Assembly (NCBI GenBank): GCA_029560875.1
Contig: JAKQKB010000235.1
Coordinates: forward strand, 1 to 64,000
Direction: 5' to 3'
Origin: Bacteroidota bacterium
Lineage (GTDB): Bacteria > Bacteroidota > Bacteroidia > Bacteroidales > Tenuifilaceae
DNA length: 64,000 bases
Shown here: piece after piece, positions 57,805 to 64,000 of the stretch
Numbering within the stretch: the first letter of the stretch is position 1
Layout of the letters: each line of letters starts with the position of its first letter
The notes under the pieces: model-generated
The model's input: only the letters and a program-made list of their open reading frames with translations
Databases searched by the model: none
What the model was told of the DNA's origin: nothing
Translations under genes and position numbers: made by a program

Positions 57805-58431
57805 TTATTTCTTCATATAATCTTTAAAGATTTTCTCAAACTTTTCAATTTTAGGAGTGATTGTCATCCTGCAATACGGCTGATTTTTGTTGTTGGCGTA
57901 GTAATCTTGATGGTAATCTTCTGCCTTAAAAAATACTACATAGGGCTCAATTTCCGTTACAATAGGGCTATTCCAAATCCCCGCATCATTTAACTTCTTT
58001 TTGATTTCTTCTGCGGTTGTTTTTTGTGTATCGGAATGATAGAATATAACGGACCTGTATTGGGTTCCAATATCGGCACCTTGTCTATTTAAGGTTGTAG
58101 GGTCATGGGTTTTGAAGTAAACCTCCAGAATTTTAGAGAAAGGTATCTTTGAGGGATTAAATGTAACCTGAATAACCTCTGCGTGTCCAGTATTTCCTTC
58201 GCAAACTGCTTTGTAGGTGGGATTCTTAACAATGCCACCAGAGTAGCCCGATTCTACTTTAATTACTCCATCGAGCCTACTAAAAATGGCTTCAACACAC
58301 CAGAAGCATCCAGCTCCCAATGTGGCAACTTCAATCTGTTTTTCGGACATATTTTTATTGTTTTTATTTGTTTGAGCAGTTGATATGCTTGAAATAAATA
58401 GCATAAATGATATAGTAACTAATCGTAACAT
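57805..58431 (-). CDS. msrA: Exported peptide-methionine (S)-S-oxide reductase
   Basis: A 208-residue MsrA that reduces methionine sulphoxide. It has a signal peptide (LVTISFMLFISSISTAQ), so it acts outside the cytoplasm. The active-site motif is LGAGCFWCVEAIF (nucleophile Cys). GYSGGIVKNPTYKAVCEGNT and GHAEVIQVTFNP follow, then YHQDYYANN. Length and motifs are usual; no fused MsrB domain is present. Confidence 0.95.
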   Translation of the reverse strand: MLRLVTISFMLFISSISTAQTNKNNKNMSEKQIEVATLGAGCFWCVEAIFSRLDGVIKVESGYSGGIVKNPTYKAVCEGNTGHAEVIQVTFNPSKIPFSKILEVYFKTHDPTTLNRQGADIGTQYRSVIFYHSDTQKTTAEEIKKKLNDAGIWNSPIVTEIEPYVVFFKAEDYHQDYYANNKNQPYCRMTITPKIEKFEKIFKDYMKK

Positions 58432-58489
58432 AGTTTTTAGAATTTAGTTAATAACACACCTATCGGTTACATTGTTCATAAAAATAAAA

Positions 58490-58515
58490 GAGTGAAGATT
58501 TTCACATCTTCACTC
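58490..58515 (-). terminator. Terminator of the DUF5916 gene
   Basis: GAGTGAAGAT and ATCTTCACTC form a ten-base perfect stem with a six-base loop. On the minus strand a U-rich tract follows. Confidence 0.85.
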
Positions 58516-58580
58516 CATAATTGTTTTTGATAAGTTTTTGAATTGACTTTTCTAAAAATCTAGGGTCTAATCCATTCGTT

Positions 58581-61229
58581 CTAATTAAATCTGTAAGAGA
58601 ATTTTACTAGGAATATATTGTGAGGGTGTGTATCGTAAAGGTTATCCATGTCGTTATTGAGCGATGTGCTGTAAACCGATTCGGATGTTTGTTTACTCAT
58701 GGTCCAAACAAAGAATACGGTTGAACCAGGTCTGTACTCCCAACGAACTATAAGGTTCGATTGAAAATCCATAAAGTTGAAGTTTCTGTTGTCGAACGAA
58801 TAGTCGGTTGTTCCATCTGTGTTTTCATCAACTAAATAAGTTTCATTATTGGCATCATAGTTAATTTGAGAAGGTAACAGTTGGTAAAATCTTTTGGAGT
58901 AATTATTTGCATCAGGGTCGATAATGTATTTGAAATCGTGATATTTTCCAGATGCAAAGAATGGTCGACCATAGTACTGAACCGAAAGGTTTGGATTAAT
59001 ACTATACTCCAATCGGAGAGATAGAGATAGCGTTTGCTGATTAATAGTTCCTCTCATATAGCGGATTACATTGCCATTATTGTCTTCAACGTTAGTTACG
59101 TATTGTAAGTCGTTTCTGGATTCGGAATAGTTTGGACTTAATCTGATTGTAAGACTATTGGTGGGTTTGTACGATAATGTTGCATAAAATCCTTGGTATT
59201 TACTGTAATTTACATCACCGTATTGTGTATTTCCGCCAAAATCAACGGTAACCTTTTTACGTTGGTCGCTGCTTAGGTTGAACCATGCATTCCAGCTACC
59301 AGGGGTTCTAAGCATTGGTCCACCCCTTAGTGCGTGTGAACTTAAATTCTCCCCACTTCTATTTATACCACCTCCAAAGCCCCAGTAGTTTGTGAACTGA
59401 AGGTAAAAGTTAATATTTCCGCCTTTATAGGTCGATTGACCTCCAAAATTCCATCCAGTCCATTGGTTAAAGTTTAAATTGATATTGCGGAAGATAAATT
59501 TGGGTTCCCAGTAGCGTAATCCAACCCAAACAACCTGAAAGATATCATCAACACTCTCGGTATACCCAATATCATTTATTTCTAATTGGGGTGATTTCCA
59601 CGATAACATTCCCATATATCGCAAATGTCCTTCGCCAATTTTTCCAATTTGAATACCTCCACCAGTTCCTGTTAGTGAGTTACGCGATGAGTCAAGGCTA
59701 ACGTAGTTTGCATCTGGTCGTTGAAAGTATCTTGCCGATGAGCGTTGGGTTTGCACTATTGCTTCTTCGGTTCCGTTTACATGGCTAAAGTAAAATTTTG
59801 CCCCCCATAGGTATTTTTTATTGGCCCACATGTGCTGTAGGTCAAGACCTCCAGTAAAAGCATTGCGATGTAGGTAATCTTCGGTTTCCGTGGTTAATTG
59901 CCTATTTGTAGAAGTGAAAATACCAGATACAATAGTGTTTCCTTTATTAAGTTCTTGTCTTAAACTGCCAACAGTATAGTTGGTTAATGGTTCTACAATT
60001 TGAACGCTTCTGTTTCCAATACTGTCAATTCTGGCAAACGAGTTTGCGGTTAAACTCTCAAGAACTCCGATAGACATGCCGTTGTTAGTTCGTCCTGTAA
60101 TTTTTGCAGCACCCAATATGGCTGTATTTGATGGCATTTTTAAATATTCATCGTCATCAATATCAGGATATATTTGGGGTGAACGGCCAATTCTGCGTGA
60201 ATAGAATAGATTTTGCGAGGCCAAATCGCCATCACCAAACATTAGCCCGAAACTTAGCATGTTGTTACCCTCAATAAAGAATGGTCTTTTCTCCTCAAAG
60301 TAGGTTTCAAATGCCGAAAGATTTATTTGTGATGGGTCCGATTCTACTTGTCCAAAATCAGGATTTACAGTTAAGTCTAAGGTAAAGTTGTTGGTTAAAC
60401 CAATTTTTGCATCAACGCCTGCATTTAAATCATTACGTTTACCAGTAACAAAAGGATTACCTATTTCTTTCTTGAAACTTTCAGTTTTTGCCACAAAGTA
60501 TGGCGCTACCTCAATTTGCCGTTTTGGTGTTAATCCATGCAACCCGTTCATTTCCCCAAACATATGAACAAATCCAGGAGCATCTTTGGGAACGTGTTGC
60601 CACATCGATTGTTCCTGATTTCTATGGATGTATCGGGCAACCTGTAACCCCCAGGTTAAATCACCTGTATTTGCAAATCGAAGTTGGTTTAGCGGAATTT
60701 TCATTTCTGCAGTCCAACCATCTGGTGTGCGTGCAGTTTTAACCCACCAAATAGGATTCCAGTTGTTGTCTTCCTTGTCACCATTCTCCATCATTACAAG
60801 GTCGTTTTTAACTCCCGACACACTAACACAATAAATAAACGCGGTACGCTTATCAAAATAGGAGTCTATTCCTATTGCAACCCAATCACCTTCTACTGCA
60901 TCACGTTGGGTAACTCTCGATACTATTGCCTCTGGGTTATTGTCAAGCATTCTGAAGGCTGCGTATAGGAAATCTTTGTCGTAGTATATCTTAAATTCAG
61001 TAGGTTGTGTGGGCTGGACACCATTATAAGGTTCGTGCTGGGTAAAATTTCCTTCCCATTCGCCTTTTTGCCAAATTTTGTCGTCGAGAATCCCATCAAT
61101 TATGGGTGGTGTGGGATTTATAGGATTTGCTTTGTATAGTCTTTTTGGTTCATCTATTCCATAACTTAGTATTGTGCAGAGTGATAAAAAGAACATTATC
61201 CACAGTGCTTTTTTTATGTTACCAGCCAT
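58581..61229 (-). CDS. DUF5916 outer-membrane protein with CBM9-like domain
   Basis: An 882-residue protein. I start at 61229 (MAGNIKKALWIMFFLSLC), where the signal peptide begins; 18 upstream residues are open but not signal-like. After the signal, a carbohydrate-binding-module-9-like domain (about 30-215; PTPPIIDGILDDKIWQKGEW and FKIYYDKDFLYAAFRMLDNN) precedes the DUF5916 region, which ends as a beta-barrel (IFLVKFSYRFN). This family is common in Bacteroidota. A role in binding or taking up a glycan or peptide at the surface is inferred. Confidence 0.88.
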   Translation of the reverse strand: MAGNIKKALWIMFFLSLCTILSYGIDEPKRLYKANPINPTPPIIDGILDDKIWQKGEWEGNFTQHEPYNGVQPTQPTEFKIYYDKDFLYAAFRMLDNNPEAIVSRVTQRDAVEGDWVAIGIDSYFDKRTAFIYCVSVSGVKNDLVMMENGDKEDNNWNPIWWVKTARTPDGWTAEMKIPLNQLRFANTGDLTWGLQVARYIHRNQEQSMWQHVPKDAPGFVHMFGEMNGLHGLTPKRQIEVAPYFVAKTESFKKEIGNPFVTGKRNDLNAGVDAKIGLTNNFTLDLTVNPDFGQVESDPSQINLSAFETYFEEKRPFFIEGNNMLSFGLMFGDGDLASQNLFYSRRIGRSPQIYPDIDDDEYLKMPSNTAILGAAKITGRTNNGMSIGVLESLTANSFARIDSIGNRSVQIVEPLTNYTVGSLRQELNKGNTIVSGIFTSTNRQLTTETEDYLHRNAFTGGLDLQHMWANKKYLWGAKFYFSHVNGTEEAIVQTQRSSARYFQRPDANYVSLDSSRNSLTGTGGGIQIGKIGEGHLRYMGMLSWKSPQLEINDIGYTESVDDIFQVVWVGLRYWEPKFIFRNINLNFNQWTGWNFGGQSTYKGGNINFYLQFTNYWGFGGGINRSGENLSSHALRGGPMLRTPGSWNAWFNLSSDQRKKVTVDFGGNTQYGDVNYSKYQGFYATLSYKPTNSLTIRLSPNYSESRNDLQYVTNVEDNNGNVIRYMRGTINQQTLSLSLRLEYSINPNLSVQYYGRPFFASGKYHDFKYIIDPDANNYSKRFYQLLPSQINYDANNETYLVDENTDGTTDYSFDNRNFNFMDFQSNLIVRWEYRPGSTVFFVWTMSKQTSESVYSTSLNNDMDNLYDTHPHNIFLVKFSYRFN

Positions 61230-61344
61230 AAAATTAGGTTTAGGTTTATTAAACAGACGACCATTGAAAAACAAGTGCTGCAAATGCTACCTTGCTTTTA
61301 TGTTAAGATCTGTTAAACCCAATAAACCCTATACATTTTAACAC

Positions 61345-61821
61345 TTAAAATGCTGATATGCCAGGATAGTTTAGTTCTTTAATGGCTTTCTCCTGCGGAT
61401 AGATAAAATACTTCACTTCGGCCTCACTGCATAAAACTCCCGTGCCATCGTATAGTTCTGTATGGATTGTGGCTATTCTTTTCTCTACGTGTTTTATTTT
61501 TCCAAGAATCTTTATTTCTCCTTTTTCAATTATCACAGGTTTCCTGTAGGTTACATTGAGGTTTGTAGTTACTCCTGCTGTTTCTAAAAGAATATATATA
61601 CACCAACTGGCTACCTCATCCATTAAGGTAGATTGGATACCACCATGAAGAACTCCTGCATAACCTTGGTAAAACTCGTGGGCAAGCCAACTCGTTTCAA
61701 CGGTTTTCGTCTCTTCATCGTACCAAAAGGTTAAATTTAAACCAATAGGGTTCCTTGTTGAACAACAAAAGCATTTATGGTCAGGAAGTTGTGCGTATGG
61801 ATTGTTGAGTTTTCTTTTCAT
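61345..61821 (-). CDS. PaaI-family hotdog-fold thioesterase
   Basis: A 158-residue cytoplasmic protein with the hotdog fold. GYAGVLHGGIQSTLMDEVAS is the helix and active-site region (HGG...DE pair), and NLNVTYRKPVIIEKGEIKIL is the following strand region. An N-terminal CFCCSTRNPIGLNL motif is typical of this subgroup. It would hydrolyse acyl-CoA thioesters; the chain is unknown. It is divergent from the TetR regulator, 121 bases away, which might control it. Confidence 0.85.
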   Translation of the reverse strand: MKRKLNNPYAQLPDHKCFCCSTRNPIGLNLTFWYDEETKTVETSWLAHEFYQGYAGVLHGGIQSTLMDEVASWCIYILLETAGVTTNLNVTYRKPVIIEKGEIKILGKIKHVEKRIATIHTELYDGTGVLCSEAEVKYFIYPQEKAIKELNYPGISAF

Positions 61822-61919
61822 GTTCCGAATATTTGACTCTTAAGGTTTTATTTTGCAATTTTAAAAACTATTTAACAAAACAACTGTTAAAAACGTATGT
61901 TTATTTTAAACTCATTTTC

Positions 61920-61927
61920 TAACTTTG
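61920..61927 (+). promoter_or_regulatory. -7 box of the TetR regulator
   Basis: TAACTTTG is a full match to TAnnTTTG. It contains the TTG that opens the longest frame at 61925, so that codon cannot be the start; translation must begin at 61943, leaving a leader of about ten bases. Confidence 0.6.
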
Positions 61928-61942
61928 AGAAAAAATAACGAT

Positions 61943-62554
61943 ATGGACTCCAAACAAGGAAATGCAACCCGTTTGAAGTTAATGGAAACAGCCCGAGAAC
62001 TCTTTATTGCTAAAGGAGTTGATAGGGTAGGGGTACGTGAAATTGCTACAAAGGCAGGTGTTAACCTTTCATTAATGAATTACTACTTTCAGAGTAAAGA
62101 GAATTTACTTGAACAGATATTTGAAACTTCCATTAAGGAGGATGGACAACGGCTCCGTCAGATCCTTAATACCGATAAGCCTTTAGAGCAAAAAATCAAA
62201 GAGTATGTTTATGAGTACATTGAGGTGTTGAGCAACGATCCTTTGCTAGTTCCTTTTGTATTATCAATAATTAATAGGAATGCAGAGCAGGCTCCTCGCT
62301 TAAAATCTGTTCATACACTATACAATACCGAAGCATTTTCCAAGCAAATCAAGACTGAGGTTGATAAGGGTAACATAAAACCTGTTGACCCAGAGCAGTT
62401 TTATATTAGTATGGTTTCATTAATACTTTTCCCATTTGCAATTAAACCCTTGGTGAAATACAGGCTAGGTTTAGCCGACGAAGAGATGGCCAAGGTGTTA
62501 AAATCCAGAAAGGAACATGTTTACGAAATGCTAATGGCCAGTTTAAAGAAGTAA
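61943..62554 (+). CDS. TetR/AcrR family transcriptional regulator
   Basis: A 203-residue regulator. The N-terminal helix-turn-helix reads ATRLKLMETARELFIAKGVD, then VREIATKAGVNLSLMNYYFQ and SKENLLEQIF. The C-terminal ligand domain is helical and of unknown specificity. I chose the ATG at 61943 because the upstream TTG is inside the -7 box. The divergent thioesterase gene (61345-61821) is the likeliest target. Confidence 0.93.
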   Translation: MDSKQGNATRLKLMETARELFIAKGVDRVGVREIATKAGVNLSLMNYYFQSKENLLEQIFETSIKEDGQRLRQILNTDKPLEQKIKEYVYEYIEVLSNDPLLVPFVLSIINRNAEQAPRLKSVHTLYNTEAFSKQIKTEVDKGNIKPVDPEQFYISMVSLILFPFAIKPLVKYRLGLADEEMAKVLKSRKEHVYEMLMASLKK

Positions 62555-62582
62555 TTCTTTCAATAATTATAATTTAACACAT

Positions 62583-62608
62583 GGGAGTTTTTTCGACTCC
62601 CTTTTTTT
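62583..62608 (+). terminator. Rho-independent terminator of the TetR gene
   Basis: GGGAGT and ACTCCC form a six-base stem with loop TTTTTCG, followed by seven Ts. Confidence 0.85.
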
Positions 62609-62803
62609 GTTGCAGTAGGTTTTTTTTAAGCCAATATGAATACTAATTTTCCTAAAATATGCATGCTTGCTTGCATACCATGAAAGAAATTTGGTGATTA
62701 GAAAAAATAATTAAGTATCAATTACCTACCAAATTACATTGATTTTCTTTAATAAAGCGCTAACTTTATTCTTTGTTACCCCATTAGTTTAAAATAATTC
62801 AAG

Positions 62804-64000
62804 ATGAAACGAGAAAAGTATATTCCATTCGATAAGGAATTTCTACTTGAACAACAATTCGTTGATTTTAATGCTGATAAAAAAGAAGCCGAGGATTTAA
62901 AAAAATTCTTTGATATACTCGAGCATTACTTTCACTACGAAGCATTCAATCTTAACCGTAAATTAAAACAGAACTATGCCTTGTTCGATCCTGATTTAAC
63001 CGCAAAAGAGCGTGAAGGATTTATTGGGAAAAGTGACCTTTCAGTTTTTAAAGAAAATCTTTATAAAGTTGTTGAGCGAGGAAATTATGTTCAGGTTGAT
63101 AGGGAAACAATTGATGAAGCTTTCAAAAATTCTGATTTGATAGGTTTGAAGCTCGCAATTGATTTTAATGATTTTAGAGATTACGGGATATTTGTTCGAG
63201 GGCATCATAAAACGAAGGAGAAGGTTACACGGTTTTTCATTTTCAAAAAAGAAATTGAATTTGAGTACTACGATCGAGTAATGATTTACTTAAACTATAA
63301 CGACGCAAATTACTTTAACGAAAAGAATATCCGCCTAAGCAAATTACCGTTCGATCCAGGATGTATCGTATTAAAAATTTTCAAACGTGTTCCAAAAAAC
63401 GATCTTGAAACTATATTTCCAAATGCAGTACCCAAAATGTCTAATATTGATAAAATACTGTTTTGGGTACCAGGTATTGGTGGTGGAATTTCGCTGTTAG
63501 CATCAAAAGTAATACCCGCATTAGTTGCAATGTATGGAGCGTACAAATCAGGCGAAGCAATAGATTTGCTGGACAGCAAAACCTCCCTTAATCAGGGGCT
63601 AATTGCACTTGGAGTACTGGGTGGCTACTTGTTCCGACAGTACAGTAGTTTTGTGAATAAGAAAATTAAATATTCCAAAATGCTCTCGGATAGTCTTTAT
63701 TTTAAGAATTTAGGAAATAATAGTGGAGCATTTTACTCATTACTAAACTCTTCGGAGGAAGAGGAGTTAAAGGAAACAATTTTAGCTTATTCCTTCTTAA
63801 ATAGAAGCAAGAGTCCGTTAACGGCAAAGGAACTCGATAGCCAAATTGAATCATGGTTTAAGACTAAGCATAATACAGATCTCGATTTTGATGTTGAGGA
63901 TGCACTATACAAATTGCAAAGTATTGGTCTCGGTTCTGAAACTAATGGTAAATGGAAGGTAATTCCTTTGGGCGAAGCACTCATCCGAATAGATGAAATA
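62804..64000 (+). CDS. DUF3754 (TMEM143-like) membrane protein, C-terminus outside window
   Basis: I translated 399 codons from the ATG at 62804 to the window end; the gene continues. Soluble N-terminal part: REKYIPFDKEFLLEQQFVDF, FFDILEHYFHYEAFNLNRKL and LKIFKRVPKNDLETIFPNA. Two membrane segments follow (around ILFWVPGIGGGISLLASKVI and GLIALGVLGGYLFRQYSSFV). A C-terminal part follows, with SLYFKNLGNNSGAFYSLLNS and ETILAYSFL. This layout matches DUF3754/TMEM143-like proteins, whose function is unknown. Confidence 0.8.
   Translation, partial: MKREKYIPFDKEFLLEQQFVDFNADKKEAEDLKKFFDILEHYFHYEAFNLNRKLKQNYALFDPDLTAKEREGFIGKSDLSVFKENLYKVVERGNYVQVDRETIDEAFKNSDLIGLKLAIDFNDFRDYGIFVRGHHKTKEKVTRFFIFKKEIEFEYYDRVMIYLNYNDANYFNEKNIRLSKLPFDPGCIVLKIFKRVPKNDLETIFPNAVPKMSNIDKILFWVPGIGGGISLLASKVIPALVAMYGAYKSGEAIDLLDSKTSLNQGLIALGVLGGYLFRQYSSFVNKKIKYSKMLSDSLYFKNLGNNSGAFYSLLNSSEEEELKETILAYSFLNRSKSPLTAKELDSQIESWFKTKHNTDLDFDVEDALYKLQSIGLGSETNGKWKVIPLGEALIRIDEI

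Noticed and set aside
1-64000. Prophage, integrase, transposase, tRNA or rRNA genes
   Set aside because: I saw no proteins of these classes and no sequence I recognised as a structural RNA; a dedicated RNA search would be needed to exclude short RNAs.

Overview
The window looks like chromosomal DNA of a Bacteroidota bacterium, probably order Bacteroidales or a near relative. The base composition is AT-rich. Many genes are preceded by TAnnTTTG -7 boxes, the promoter form known from this phylum. There are two proteins with C-terminal type IX secretion (T9SS) sorting domains, many lipoproteins with short signal peptides, a TonB-dependent receptor with a carboxypeptidase-like N-terminal domain, a LytS/LytTR pair, a DUF5916 protein, and a GldI-like FKBP cluster next to an NrnA-type phosphoesterase. 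No rRNA, tRNA, CRISPR array, prophage or intact transposase was recognised. Several peptide-handling genes (PepT, an OPT transporter, S9 and M3 peptidases) suggest an organism that uses peptides.

Layout. 1-2864: PepT (cut by the window edge) and an OPT peptide transporter. 3000-7040: an accessory segment in which two near-identical ParE/RelE-type toxin-antitoxin pairs, plus a third broken toxin tail, flank a low-GC lipoprotein with SprB-like repeats and a small membrane protein, with several hairpin repeats. 7295-8101: PgeF. 8477-11229: a PadR regulator overlapping a HAAS-like protein with three 60-residue GldL-like membrane units, then a second protein with two such units. 11395-16831: a LytTR regulator, an isoprenylcysteine-methyltransferase-like membrane protein, a LytS-type kinase, a TPR-like periplasmic protein and a TonB-dependent receptor, all on the minus strand. 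16954-18926: a hypothetical gene diverging from a hemerythrin/LuxR pair. 19045-22309: a protein with three PII-like domains overlapping a duplicated DUF1538 membrane protein. 22404-29765: an AddB-like nuclease, a VirK-like protein, a TIGR01212 radical SAM protein, a beta-propeller lipoprotein, TerB and a DEAD-box helicase. 30025-35934: a lipoprotein, a T9SS BNR-repeat protein broken by one in-frame stop, and a T9SS metallophosphoesterase. 36164-43295: topoisomerase III, a DoxX/SRPBCC/DCC cluster, a TlpA-like lipoprotein, RecF, a DUF721 protein and Ndk. 43380-47849: NrnA followed by four FKBP-type lipoproteins. 47841-64000: RsmI, a BASS transporter, an MBL hydrolase, an MFS transporter, an S9 peptidase, a degenerate amidohydrolase, M3 peptidase, MsrA, a DUF5916 protein, a PaaI thioesterase, a TetR regulator and a DUF3754 protein cut by the window end.

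The parts most worth following up are the PII-like/DUF1538 pair, the PadR/HAAS/LHWPGA-repeat operon, the TonB-TPR-kinase-ICMT-LytTR block, the four-gene FKBP array with unequal active-site conservation, and the toxin-antitoxin-bounded segment.
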